Assembly (NCBI RefSeq): GCF_009830285.1
Contig: NZ_WUQX01000001.1
Location: 2,604,501 to 2,668,500, forward strand
DNA length: 64,000 nt
Direction: 5' to 3'
Source: Sporofaciens musculi
GTDB taxonomy: Bacteria > Bacillota > Clostridia > Lachnospirales > Lachnospiraceae
Part shown: in pieces, positions 1 to 8,609 of the stretch
Position numbering within the stretch: the stretch's first letter is position 1
How the letters are laid out: every line of letters starts with the position of its first letter
Notes under the pieces: model-generated
What the model was told of the DNA's origin: nothing
Database searches by the model: none
Seen by the model: the letters and a program-made list of their open reading frames with translations, nothing else
Position numbers and translations under genes: made by a program

Positions 1-24
1 CTTACATTCTCTATAAACAGGAAG

Positions 25-696
25 TTATAGTAAATAACCTATAGCAATAAAAAGATAGCTATACAAGCATTTCCTGTTTAATCTTAAATACATTACACCG
101 CTAAGAACAGAAAATATCATAGTAGAAATTCCGTTCCATATTTCAAGTCCTACTCCTCTTGATACGAAATGCATTGCTCCCCATGTCATAGCCAATATAA
201 TACCTCCAAAAGGAATTGGACTTTCTTTTTTCAACAGAGTTTCAATCGCTTTTTGCCCATATATTATGATTAGAATAACAAGCATTACCTCAAATATATA
301 GTATAAATACTGCGCACAAAATTGGAATACGGTTTTACCCTGTGCTTCGCCGACAATCTTTAATGTATGCCAATCAATGAAAGTCATAATTTTGCAGCCA
401 ATGAAACAAGCAAGCGTTACAATCCAACTTTTCGAGGAAATCTTACCCCTTTTGCTTCCCCATACTGGAAAATGATAATGCTTCCTTGAAAAAGGCAGGA
501 GAACACCAATGAAAAACGCCCACATAAAAACCATTATGATACAATGAATACTTCTTTGCTGCATTGTATAATTCTGTATATCTACATGCAGAAATATAAC
601 TTCAATTGCAAATATTGACAGCAGTTCAAGCATAAATGCTCCAAATGAGAGCAAGCTCAGCCATAAATATTTTGTCCATTTTACTTCTTTAACCAT
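25..696 (-). CDS. Polytopic membrane protein, unknown function
   Basis: A 223-residue protein with about six hydrophobic segments separated by short basic loops, so it is almost certainly an integral membrane protein. The last third (hydrophobic helix with WGAMHF, then a Gly/Ser-rich helix) recalls the CPBP/ABI membrane protease layout, but the EExxR motif of that family is not visible, so I do not assign protease activity. Its ATG overlaps the stop of the upstream transglutaminase-like gene (TAATG), which indicates translational coupling and a two-gene operon. Function not recognised. Confidence 0.6.
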   Translation of the reverse strand: MVKEVKWTKYLWLSLLSFGAFMLELLSIFAIEVIFLHVDIQNYTMQQRSIHCIIMVFMWAFFIGVLLPFSRKHYHFPVWGSKRGKISSKSWIVTLACFIGCKIMTFIDWHTLKIVGEAQGKTVFQFCAQYLYYIFEVMLVILIIIYGQKAIETLLKKESPIPFGGIILAMTWGAMHFVSRGVGLEIWNGISTMIFSVLSGVMYLRLNRKCLYSYLFIAIGYLL

Positions 697-1010
697 TATT
701 TATTCTCTCCTGATATTGTCAATACTTCAAATCCATGAATACGGCACGGAATATTTACACCTCTTAACAATGCCATTAAAAGCGTTGCTTTTGTATTGCA
801 CTGTCCGTATCCGTCCATTAATACCTGTTCGGCAGTTAATGTATCATTACGGTTGTAACCCAAATGTATTTCATTTTGCACAAATCCATAAATAGCTTTT
901 ATTTTATCAAATTCACTCAACTCGCCCCATCGCTTTTCGTTGATGAGTTTCTGTATGTCAACAGACTGATAATTCAGCATTTTAGTTTCTTCAAGAAATT
1001 GCATATCCAT
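696..1010 (-). CDS. Short transglutaminase-like domain protein
   Basis: About 104 residues. The segment GQCNTKATLLMALLR followed by CRIHGF is the Cys and His part of the bacterial transglutaminase-like (papain-fold) domain. The usual third catalytic residue (Asp) and the rest of the domain are missing, because the frame stops right after the His region; the protein is either truncated or a minimal, possibly inactive version. I chose the ATG at 1010 because AGGAGG sits 7 bases upstream; the longer frame to 1055 has no ribosome site. Coupled by TAATG to the membrane protein downstream. The IS110 element lies directly upstream and may have separated it from its promoter. Confidence 0.55.
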   Translation of the reverse strand: MDMQFLEETKMLNYQSVDIQKLINEKRWGELSEFDKIKAIYGFVQNEIHLGYNRNDTLTAEQVLMDGYGQCNTKATLLMALLRGVNIPCRIHGFEVLTISGENK

Positions 1011-1079
1011 AATTAAACCTCCTAGTATAATAATGGTGTAGTCAAGAATGACCACTGGTTAATAGTTACAAAGTCCAAT

Positions 1080-1398
1080 CTAATAAATCTATATAGATAT
1101 AACAGAAGGAGGAGTTCCCCCTCCATCAGAAGTTATAAGGCAACATTATTTACCCTGTCTGAGGTTTCCTTAATGCACCAGACAAAACATAGAGGTATAA
1201 TCACTGGAGGCAGGATCATTGACGACGCCTCCTTGGGAACTGGCCTTCCGGCTGGTGAAACCTCTTAGAAAGTCTGTCAGTCCATTCGGTGGTGATTTAT
1301 GTTTTGGCTGGTTGGGAAGCCCCAGGCTATACCTGTATAAACCGCTAGGTTGTGTATCCGCCCTCTGGAAATGGATACCTGCCTGAAAGGATAAAACC
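1080..1398 (+). ncRNA. Candidate IS110 bridge RNA region
   Basis: This is non-coding DNA between the probable left end of the IS and the transposase leader. It contains several local hairpins: GGAGGAG/CCCTCC at about 1107-1123, a GGCCTTCCGGCT-type hairpin near 1240-1255, and GTATCC/GGATAC at about 1355-1378. Members of the IS110 subgroup encode their target-specifying bridge RNA in the long 5' end, upstream of the transposase, as here. Transcript limits and the guide loops cannot be defined without relatives for comparison. Confidence 0.5.
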
Positions 1399-1422
1399 AT
1401 GAAATACCAAAAGTACTTATGA
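1399..1422 (+). CDS. Seven-codon leader ORF of the transposase
   Basis: ATG at 1399 begins MKYQKYL and ends in TGA at 1420-1422. A GAAAGG ribosome site lies 8-10 bases upstream. The transposase ATG (1419) overlaps this stop as ATGA and has no ribosome site of its own, so translation of the transposase is probably coupled to this mini-ORF. Seen in sequence; the regulatory role is inferred. Confidence 0.4.
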   Translation: MKYQKYL

Positions 1423-2732
1423 TGCTTGAAAGCATCCCTTATCTCTCAGTCGGGCTTGATGTCGGCGCAGACTTCACCTGGATGTCCATCATGCTGCCCA
1501 ATGGCATTCTCTCTGGAAAACCTTTTAAGATCATTCATTCTGATCCGCAGTCCCGTGAGCAAGCTGTCGCAAAAATAAAGGAAGCACAAGAGATGTATTC
1601 CCTCGAAAGCCGCTGCTTCCTTGAGTCCACCGGGATCTACCACATCCCGCTCCTGTACTTCCTTCGTGATAAGGGGTTTGACTGCTCAGTCATTAATCCT
1701 ATCATCACTAAGAATAGCACAAATATGAACGTTAGGAAACTGCATAATGATAAATTTGATTCAAAAAAAGCTGCCAAAGTCGGCCTGGATGCTTCCCTGA
1801 AGACTTCCATCATACCAGATGATGAGGTCATTGACCTGCGCAACCTGGTACGGGACTACTATTACTTCAAGGACCTGCAGTCCGCTGTCGTACTGAAGCT
1901 CACGGCGGAACTGAAAGTGTCCTTTCCCGCATACCGGAAAGTGTTTAGCAAGGTCACTACCCAAACTTCCTTAAAGCTCCTGGAAGCTTACCCCCTTGCC
2001 GCAGACATGCTTGCCGCCCCAAAAGACATACTTGTGGAAACCATACGCAAAACCGCACGTTTCGGTGAAAAATATGCCGTTTCCAAATATGATGCCATAC
2101 GTGCTGCCGCAAAGGACGCCGCTGTTTTCGGACGTGCGCTTCAAAGCAGTGCACTCCGGATCCGGCTGTATATCAAAACCTACCGGGAATACCAGGAGCA
2201 TCTGGACAATATACTTGAGGACCTGCATAAGGCTGTTGATAAGCTGGAAGGGACGCCGGTTTATGACCGTATCTTCCTTCTCCAGTCCCTGCGTGGTGTC
2301 GGTTTTCTCAGTGCAGCCGTCCTGATCGCTGAAATGGGCTCCTTTGACCTGTTTTCTTCCCCAAAGAAGCTTTATGCTTACTTCGGCTTGGATCCTGCCG
2401 TGAAGCAATCCGGCAAGTTCAATGGGGATAAAGTCCACATGTCCAAGAGGGGTTCTAGCCTTGCCAGGCGTATCCTGCATATGGTGGCTATCAATAATCT
2501 TAAGGTGGATAAAGGGACAAAAACACCAGTAAATCCAGTTATCCACGGCTATTATACCGACAAATGCAAAAGCAAGAAGAAAAACGTGGCTGTCGGGGCT
2601 GTCATGCATAAAATCTGCAATATCATTTTTGCCATGCTCCGGGATAATAAACCATTTGAGATCATCACTCCTCAGGAACACTGTGAGCGGTATCTGGCAG
2701 CGCAGCCTGACAAGGTACGGAACGCAGCCTAA
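1419..2732 (+). CDS. IS110-family transposase (DEDD recombinase)
   Basis: A 437-residue recombinase that moves the element using a bridge RNA. The N-terminal RuvC-like DEDD domain shows SVGLDVGADFTW (first Asp), FLESTGIYH (Glu) and LHNDKFDSKKA (Asp pair). The C-terminal Transposase_20 domain shows LRGVGFLSAAVLIAEMG and YAYFGLDPAVKQSGKF, and the MSKRGSSLARR segment carries the catalytic serine of the family. Length is normal for IS110 and the frame is intact, so the element could be active. Start at 1419 follows the coupled mini-ORF; a second ATG follows immediately. Confidence 0.92.
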   Translation: MMLESIPYLSVGLDVGADFTWMSIMLPNGILSGKPFKIIHSDPQSREQAVAKIKEAQEMYSLESRCFLESTGIYHIPLLYFLRDKGFDCSVINPIITKNSTNMNVRKLHNDKFDSKKAAKVGLDASLKTSIIPDDEVIDLRNLVRDYYYFKDLQSAVVLKLTAELKVSFPAYRKVFSKVTTQTSLKLLEAYPLAADMLAAPKDILVETIRKTARFGEKYAVSKYDAIRAAAKDAAVFGRALQSSALRIRLYIKTYREYQEHLDNILEDLHKAVDKLEGTPVYDRIFLLQSLRGVGFLSAAVLIAEMGSFDLFSSPKKLYAYFGLDPAVKQSGKFNGDKVHMSKRGSSLARRILHMVAINNLKVDKGTKTPVNPVIHGYYTDKCKSKKKNVAVGAVMHKICNIIFAMLRDNKPFEIITPQEHCERYLAAQPDKVRNAA

Positions 2733-2879
2733 CAGGTCTTATGAATTTTAAATAGTTCCACATGGGTGGGCTTATTAAAGTTACCCTTTTTACATCAAAT
2801 GCTTCTGAAAAACTTTTTAACATTTTTCATTTTAGCTATTGACATTTCTTAGCTGGACTATTTGTTTGGTTTAATTATA

Positions 2880-3641
2880 TCAGTTTACTTCTTCTGTAAC
2901 TTTCAAAAAAACGCTATTCTTCACAGAAATACTCGCAGGCATTCCCATCATCTTTTTTGTAACCGTTGCAAAATGTGATGGTGAATCAAAACCAGACAGC
3001 ATTGCCGCTTCCGTAATATTTTTACCATTCAATAATGCTAAAAAGGCTGTTTGCATTTGATGAAACTGAATATAGCTTTTTAAGGGCATCCCCATCTGCT
3101 CCTTAAATAAGTGCGACAGTCGGCTTGGTGACAATGCCACTTTATCAGCAAAAGAAGCAATTGAATGTATATCGCAATTGCACCGTTCTATTTCGTATAA
3201 TAAATCCTTAACCCTATCATCATATATTTTAGATTGCTCCTTTACCCCTAAGAACTTATATAGTTGTATCATAAACTCTCTATATTCTCTCACTCCATCG
3301 CTATCAATAAGGCAAAATAATAAATTTTGGATGTATTCAATATCTTGATTATTAAAAATATAATACTTCATTCCTCCCATTCGTTCCTCCAATTGAATGG
3401 CTAAACTTGAAGCCGGTTCAATTATCATAGTAAAATACATTTTGTTGCCTGTTGAAAAACTATGTAATATGTCGCGGTTTATAACAATACATCTACATGA
3501 AATTTTATTATCTTCTACACCAATCTTCAAATTTTTTTCTATGCTTAAAAATAACTGCATTGCCCAATGCTTATGTGGGACAGATTCAATTTGGTCTGTT
3601 ATGATTGAGATTTTATCTCTGTCCCAATATATTTTATTCAT
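2880..3641 (-). CDS. AraC-family transcriptional regulator
   Basis: A 253-residue regulator. The C-terminal AraC domain has two helix-turn-helix motifs: SIASFADKVALSPSRLSHLFK around residues 159-180 and NITEAAMLSGFDSPSHFATVTKK around residues 210-232. The N-terminal part (about 1-130) is a cupin-like sensor region with no recognised ligand. Start chosen for the GGGAGG ribosome site just upstream. It sits between IS110 and the remains of a Tn4451-like element and may be cargo of that element. No obvious target gene is adjacent. Confidence 0.85.
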   Translation of the reverse strand: MNKIYWDRDKISIITDQIESVPHKHWAMQLFLSIEKNLKIGVEDNKISCRCIVINRDILHSFSTGNKMYFTMIIEPASSLAIQLEERMGGMKYYIFNNQDIEYIQNLLFCLIDSDGVREYREFMIQLYKFLGVKEQSKIYDDRVKDLLYEIERCNCDIHSIASFADKVALSPSRLSHLFKEQMGMPLKSYIQFHQMQTAFLALLNGKNITEAAMLSGFDSPSHFATVTKKMMGMPASISVKNSVFLKVTEEVN

Positions 3642-3646
3642 AGATG

Positions 3647-3765
3647 TTACCTCCCTCTATGCTTGGCTTTTTTCTTTTCTTGTCGTATAGCGTATTGTCG
3701 CTCTTTTTCAGCTTCTTTTTGCTCTCTGCTTTGAACTTTCCTTTCTATTTTGCCTTGTTCATGCT
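3647..3765 (-). pseudogene. C-terminal remnant of a mobile-element protein
   Basis: One frame reads a charged tail (HEQGKIERKVQSREQKEAE, then KERQYAIRQEKKKAKHRGR) and a stop. Such Arg/Lys/Glu-rich tails end relaxase- or replication-associated proteins of clostridial conjugative elements. There is no start and no upstream body, since the excisionase-like gene occupies the DNA before it. Its final codons double as the ribosome site of the AraC gene. The family is inferred from general resemblance only. Confidence 0.4.
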
Positions 3766-3956
3766 GAAACTTTAATACTCACTAAGGATTTCTTCTTTCT
3801 TCTATCAATAGGCTTCTCGGCAGTTATCGGTATAAGCCAAACACGGTTGATGTTCATTGCTCCCTCAATACGATTTTCTTTGCATAACCGCTGCACCCAC
3901 CTAAGCGATACGTTCCATTTTTCTGCGGCTTCCTGTGTTGTCATATATTCAAACAT
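3759..3956 (-). CDS. Excisionase-like helix-turn-helix protein
   Basis: A 65-residue protein. MTTQEAAEKWNVSLRWVQRLCKENRI followed by a wing (NINRVWLIP) is the MerR-like winged helix of excisionase-type DNA-binding proteins, which often accompany integrative elements. The ATG at 3956 has AGGAGG 6 bases upstream; longer frames start without a site. A basic tail (DRRKKK) follows the wing. It is the best preserved gene of the decayed mobile element around 3,650-4,950, and could regulate or assist excision, although the recombinase is dead. Confidence 0.7.
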   Translation of the reverse strand: MFEYMTTQEAAEKWNVSLRWVQRLCKENRIEGAMNINRVWLIPITAEKPIDRRKKKSLVSIKVSA

Positions 3957-4095
3957 TTTTAACCTCCTATTGCGTACTGTATATAGTATAGCCACTTGAA
4001 CGAACTGTATCAAGTAGATAAATATGAACATTCATTATAACTATCCGAAAAGAAAAACGACAGAGCTTTTACCCTCTGCCGCCATGTTGCCTTGC

Positions 4096-4470
4096 CTATG
4101 CGTATATAATTTCTTCATTCACAATCTCCCTTGCACACGCCCTTATGTTATTCATTCTCCCTGTCCATTCTAAGGTGTTTTCTGCCTTTAGCTGTTCGTT
4201 ATATACCCTGTGCTTGTTTCATGCCCTCCATGAGCCTTTCAAAGTGTTCCTGTGCCTGTTTGTCGATATCGGCAAGGTATGTATTCAGCCTGCCGCTTGT
4301 GAGAAGATTAGTGTATGTAACCTTACGGTATAGTTTCAGATAGTCCAAGTGCCGCTGTCCCTATGTGCCTATCGGCTGTTCTTCTTCGGCGGGTAAAGCT
4401 ATACACGGTATTAATACTCTCCTTGCCGTTCGTATTTGCCGCCCAGTTCCTCAAAAATCGTCTTTACCAT
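4096..4470 (-). pseudogene. tnpV: Broken tnpV (transposon-encoded TnpV)
   Basis: The start is intact (ATG at 4470 with GGAGG upstream; MVKTIFEELGGKYERQG). It is followed by a frame disruption with a stop near residue 20, a TAG where the family has Trp (GT-stop-GQRHLDYLKLYRKVTY), and another frame shift before the conserved end (TLEWTGRMNNIRACAREI, stop after YA). TnpV is a small protein of Tn4451-like mobilizable elements. At least three lesions show it is long dead. Confidence 0.75.
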
Positions 4471-4499
4471 TGTCTGTTACCTCCACATTCTTTTTATTT

Positions 4500-4916
4500 T
4501 GAATGTCCGCAAAATCCGTCTTACACAAGACGATGGGCGGGAAGGTGAGAGCAACAGCATTATAAACCAGAAAGAATATCTGATGAAATACGCCAAAGAA
4601 CACGGTTTCCCTAACCCGAAATTCTACGTGGACGACGGCTATACGGGTACGAATTTTGACCGCCCAAGTTTTAAGGAAATGTCGGCAGACATTGAAAAAG
4701 GGCTTGTAAAAACGGTCATCGTCAAAGACTTATCGCTCTTCGGCAGGAATTATATTGAAGTCGGCTCTTACTCCGGCATGAGAAAAGGACGGGAAACGAA
4801 CACAGCAAATCGACATCTACTATTCCTATATCGGGATTGTGGACATCCCCACGGACCAGGAAATGCGGGAAATGGAACAGGAATATATGCAGCGTACCAA
4901 ACGTCAAACCGCCTAA
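4500..4916 (+). pseudogene. Internally deleted large serine recombinase (TnpX/TndX type)
   Basis: The first half reads DDGREGESNSIINQKEYL and continues through DDGYTGTNFDRPSF and VKTVIVKDLSLFGRNYIEVG, the N-terminal resolvase domain of Tn4451-type recombinases; the extreme N-terminus with the catalytic serine is missing. Near 4770 it jumps, in a different frame, to the last part of the family (GKRTQQIDIYYSYIGIVDIP to KRQTA and stop), so the large central DNA-binding region is deleted. This would be the integrase of the element whose other remains lie at 3,650-4,470. Confidence 0.75.
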
Positions 4917-4925
4917 ATACAGGCG

Positions 4926-4951
4926 TGGCAGGAGAAAATCTATGCTCCTGC
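4926..4951 (+). terminator. Hairpin after the recombinase remnant
   Basis: GGCAGGAG / CTCCTGCC form an 8-base-pair stem with a 10-base loop, followed after 10 bases by a T-rich stretch. It lies 9 bases after the recombinase stop and probably ended its transcript. Confidence 0.5.
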
Positions 4952-4989
4952 CGATACATATCTATTTTTATCCCTATCTGGTTTAACCC

Positions 4990-5280
4990 ATGAATACCTA
5001 TTCTAAGAATGTACAGACTTTGTACGAACTCAGGAAACAATACAAAGACTTGCTCCACCCCGTACTCTCTCCCATCCTCCATCATAAAATCTGGATTATC
5101 CCGAAAGAAGCTCTCCTGCTCTTCCTCAGTAAGATTTACTGTATATTCCTCATAGAAATCCAAATCGTCACCCATGATAAAGTCAAAGAATCTCTGCAAA
5201 GGTTCTTCTGACATGTATATTTCACTTGGTTTTGGCATACCAGATCTCAATATCGCTATCCTCACCCCACATTGAATCAT
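4990..5280 (-). pseudogene. Acidic hypothetical protein, truncated and frame-shifted
   Basis: The frame MPKPSEIYMSEEPLQRFF, then FIMGDDLDFYEEYTVNLTEE, is acidic and protein-like, but it runs into the mobile-element remnant at its 3' end without a credible native terminus. Just upstream another frame reads ENDSMWGEDSDIEIWYAK and stops; removing one A from an AAAACC run joins the two as WYAKPSEIYMSEE. So I read it as a chromosomal gene with a one-base lesion near its start and its 3' end cut by the element. Family not recognised. Confidence 0.4.
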
Positions 5281-5297
5281 TCTCCGTTTCTAATATT

Positions 5298-5316
5298 TTA
5301 GAGTTTATTACTCTAA
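5298..5316. promoter_or_regulatory. Palindromic operator candidate upstream of XRE gene
   Basis: TTAGAGT and ACTCTAA form perfect 7-base arms around a 5-base AT spacer. The site lies 25 bases before the XRE start and between it and a divergent gene, the usual place for an autoregulatory operator of a small XRE repressor. Confidence 0.45.
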
Positions 5317-5341
5317 GATACAATAATTCAGAGGTGAGACT

Positions 5342-5566
5342 ATGAACTACAAAGACCGTATCCATGCTTTACGTGAAAATAATGACTATACTCAAACAAA
5401 AATAGCAAATATCTTAAATATCGGTCAACGTACCTATGCAGACTATGAATACGGTAAAACCTGAATTCCCGTTGACGCTTTAATCAAGCTGGCCAAATTC
5501 TATAATGTGGATATGAATTATATTTCTGGTGTAAGCAATAAACGAAATAAATTCCCCATGGAATAA
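5342..5566 (+). pseudogene. Small XRE-family repressor with in-frame TGA
   Basis: The frame from ATG 5342 reads MNYKDRIHALRENNDYTQTK, then IANILNIGQRTYADYEYGKT, stop, IPVDALIKLAKFYNVDMNYI, SGVSNKRNKFPME: a Cro/C1-type HTH of 74 codons. The TGA at 5462-5464 stands where relatives have Arg (GKTRIP), i.e. a CGA-to-TGA change. The stop removes the last helices of the HTH domain, so the product is probably inactive. An operator-like palindrome lies just upstream. Readthrough is possible but unsupported. Confidence 0.65.
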
Positions 5567-5622
5567 AATTATGATTGATGATTCTCCTTTTTGTTCATAA
5601 ATATTTACTCCAAATTTTTAAA

Positions 5623-8100
5623 TTATTTATAGATGGGATATTTGTCAGTATGTTGTGAATGATGGGGATCGGGTGTTGTGATATAAGCCTCCTTCATATT
5701 TTGATACTCTAAATAATCTATAAGTCTATCACATTCTTCAACATATACGAGGGATTTTAATAAATTACAATTTGTTAAATATGTAACTTGTTCCTCATCA
5801 AATTTTGCAAACATTAACTTCGCTCCTCTTAAATCTGTTTCTCTTAAATCTGCTTCTCTTAAATCTGCTCTTCTTAAATCTGCTTTGCTTAAATCTGCTT
5901 TGCTTATATCTGATCCTATTAACTTTGCTCCTCTTAAATCTGCTCCCCTTAACTTTGCTCCTTTTAAATTTGTTCCTCTTAAATCTGCTCCTTTTAAATT
6001 CAGCACAAGTTGATAATTATATTTTAAATACTTTTCAATATAACTGTGAAATCCTATATTATTATTCCACAAATGTATAAATTCAAGCATATTTCTAAAA
6101 ACATTCATTTCGCAATCCATAACATTTTTATAAGGTTCTTTAAAATATTTACTTGCATGATAGGTCATTCCATCTTGTAGCATAATTTGAAATGATTCTT
6201 TTACTTTATCAAAATTATCTCGTAGCTTGCTTTTTGAAATTTTGATTTTGAGATACTCCAACATATTTGGAGATAAAATATAACCTTTTAAAAATTTCCC
6301 ACAAACACGTAGCAAATCTTCTTGTGAATCTATCGCCTCATATATTAAACTAAAAATATATTCTGCAACAAAATATTCATAAATAGACCGATGTACAAAA
6401 TATAATTGCTCTCCTTCTTTTCCTTCACAATGTTTTAGATTAAAAAAATCCCAATTAAAAAGTCGCTTTCTATATCTTCATTATCATTCATACTTTTTTG
6501 AATAGTTTTACATTGATTAAGGTACTCTTTTTGGGGGATACATGCTTCATCAGAGTTATTTTCAAACATCCATAATGCAATATTTCTTGACAGTTGATGT
6601 ATTTGTTTTTTAATTACATTTATTCTATGTGGACTTTCATATTGTCTTCTTTGAAAACATCTCCCATAAATTCCCCCTTCTAACGAAAAAACCTGGTCAT
6701 ACACATCTACAATAGAATAATTATCTTCAATAGAAATATTTAAAGCCAATACAATATATAAAATGAGTGGAATTCCTAGCACTTCTTGATTCTCATAAAT
6801 ATTTTTTAAAGTATATTGAGCTATATTGCTCCCTGTTTTTTCTTTAAAAATCGTAAAAAAGCTCTTTATCTGATACTTATTCCATGATTGCAAAGTAATA
6901 TATTTACATTGAATACTTTCTATATCCTTAATATAATTTACTCTACAAGTAACAATTAACGAGAAACATTTAATAGTATTATTCTTCACTAACTCCCAAT
7001 ACAGTTGATCTAATATTTCTTTCCTATCATCTTTTACACTAATTTCATCATAACCATCAAGAATTAATATTTTCTTATTTAATTCCTCATTTGATAATCC
7101 CAATTCCTTTAATATTTTTTCAGTTATATTTTCACTTTTCCATTCTACTTTTTTAATCAGAAGCAAAACGATACACTAAAATATCATCCACTTTTTCAAT
7201 AAAATGTGCAGTTATCCACGTAATCAGTGTACTTTTCCCAATTCCAGGTTGCCCCAGAATAAGAAGCATTTCATTTTGGCTTCTCGTTTCTATATACCTT
7301 GCCAAAAATTTCTTTAAATCTGTAGATTTTTTTTTATTATTCCCATAAATAAAATGTGGTAAATGAGTATCCAGATACACGTCACTTAATTTGACATTTA
7401 CACCATCATTTTCATCCCATTCATCAAAATCATTAAGAAACATATTCGCATTCCACTTATCTACATATTCTTGTGTTCTGTTTTCCTTTTGTATATTGCT
7501 TATCTGATTTTGCACTAATATCTTTAATAATATATCTAAAATCATCTGACTATAAGAATCTAACTTATTAAAATTCTCTTTTAATATATTAAACTCCTTT
7601 CTCATTTCTTCCCTAGTATCATCAACAGTATTACTTATCTGTATCGATATTTCTTCTACAAACCCTTCGCTTTCACGTAATAATTCAATTAATATTTCTG
7701 AAACAGAAAGCAAAGACTTTTTAATATCACTTTCACACTCTATATATGTTTTATTTTTATTATATTCATTCCACAAAACACTACACAAATTCAAACTGTC
7801 ATATTTACATTGTCTAAATGTTTCATCCGTAATTTCAATATATGAAAGCAATTCTTTTATTTCAGCAACTATATAAGCAATATTATCTTTTTGAATATCC
7901 ATAGACCTCATTTTTTCTTCTGAGAGAATATTTTCAATTTTAGACTTCCCATTGTTAATAAAATCATTAATCTTTCTAATACCTTTTTCTGAAACACTAT
8001 CTACAGCAATTCCAATCAATTTATTGGATAACTCATTTTCCACCTTACATTTGACTACTGACTTAATTATTGCTGATATGATACTAACTGCAATACTCAT
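5623..8100 (-). pseudogene. NACHT NTPase with C-terminal pentapeptide repeats, two frame lesions
   Basis: Three frames together give about 825 residues. Part 1 (8100-7153) is a helical N-terminal region and ends with Walker A (LILGQPGIGKSTLITWI). Part 2 (about 7166-6435) has Walker B (KKILILDGYDEISV), a sensor region (SLIVTCRVNYI) and winged-helix-like sequence. Part 3 reads NWDFFNLKHCEG, FVHRSIYEYFVAEYIF and about 12 pentapeptide repeats (ADLRG/AKLRG type). The first break is at the GATTAAAAAAG run near 7155, the second at a T run near 6465. NACHT proteins of this layout include bacterial antiphage sensors; the role here is inferred. The gene is much more AT-rich than the core genes around it, suggesting transfer. 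A GGGGG ribosome site precedes ATG 8100. As read, no full protein is made. Confidence 0.75.
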
Positions 8101-8329
8101 ATGTTATCCCCCTCGTACAAAATATACTATAATTATAGTATCAATAACTTCATACATCAAGCAATTATATGATTCGTCTCAAGTATCAACACTAAATGTA
8201 CAAAAGTCCACAGGGGGATATGTTTCCATCCAAAAATAATTAAGTACCTACAATATACCTTATACTCTCCAAAAATCGCAAAAAAATAAGGCATACCAAA
8301 CTTTCACATCCAATATGCCCTATAATAAA

Positions 8330-8609
8330 TCAGCAATAATAACTAATTTCCCCAAAATATTCATACCACTTTTGCATGATCTCATTACTGTTTGCTTCAA
8401 TAAATGCTAACAGCTTTCTTAAATCTTTGGCAGATATTTATGAATTGTTGTTTCAAACTAAATGCTTTTCCTCTTTTCGTTATCCATATTTTCGTTGAAT
8501 TTGCTCTTGGATTATGTTTCGCAATATGAACATGAACCGACTCTGTTGGTTTATTCTCGTTTGACCAAAAGGAAATAATATAACCACCGAACTTAAAAAT
8601 TTGAGGCAT
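8330..8609 (-). pseudogene. Decayed DUF4160 protein
   Basis: The start MPQIFKFGGYIISFWSNENK with VHVHI and KIWITKRGK is the DUF4160 family, small proteins often found in toxin-antitoxin-like pairs. AAGGAGG lies 8 bases before ATG 8609; a second possible start with a weaker site lies at 8669. After GKAF the frame shifts: the conserved end is in another frame (NNNS, stop, ISAKDLRKLLAFIEANSNEI then MQKWYEYFGEISYYC), so there is one frame shift and one nonsense codon. No DUF2442 partner is seen. Confidence 0.6.

Larger units (their letters stand above)
1075..2872 (+). mobile_element. IS110-family insertion sequence (ends approximate)
   Basis: The element consists of a long 5' non-coding part (about 320 bases), one transposase gene, and about 140 bases of 3' non-coding DNA. 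IS110 elements have no clear inverted repeats, so the exact ends cannot be placed by eye; the limits given are estimates bounded by the neighbouring transglutaminase-like and AraC genes. A perfect -35 hexamer TTGACA lies in the right end at 2839-2844, facing outward, and AT-rich -10-like sequence lies in the left end near 1088-1102. In circularised IS110 elements such halves are joined into a promoter that drives the bridge RNA. Confidence 0.75.

Noticed and set aside
1170..1400. A 76-codon minus-strand frame upstream of the IS110 transposase
   Set aside because: It has no family resemblance or ribosome site and lies in the structured non-coding end of the IS; non-coding RNA is the better reading.
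1971..2681. A long 236-codon frame antisense to the IS110 transposase
   Set aside because: The plus-strand frame has complete IS110 motifs; the antisense frame has no family features.
5805..6080. A leucine-rich plus-strand frame of 91 codons
   Set aside because: It is the antisense shadow of the pentapeptide repeats (ADLRG/AKLRG codons read backwards give Leu/Asn-rich repeats).
7150..7166. Programmed ribosomal frameshift in the NACHT gene
   Set aside because: The A run is preceded by an in-frame TAA and the shift needed is +1, not the -1 favoured at A-AAA-AAG sites; mutation or sequence error is simpler.
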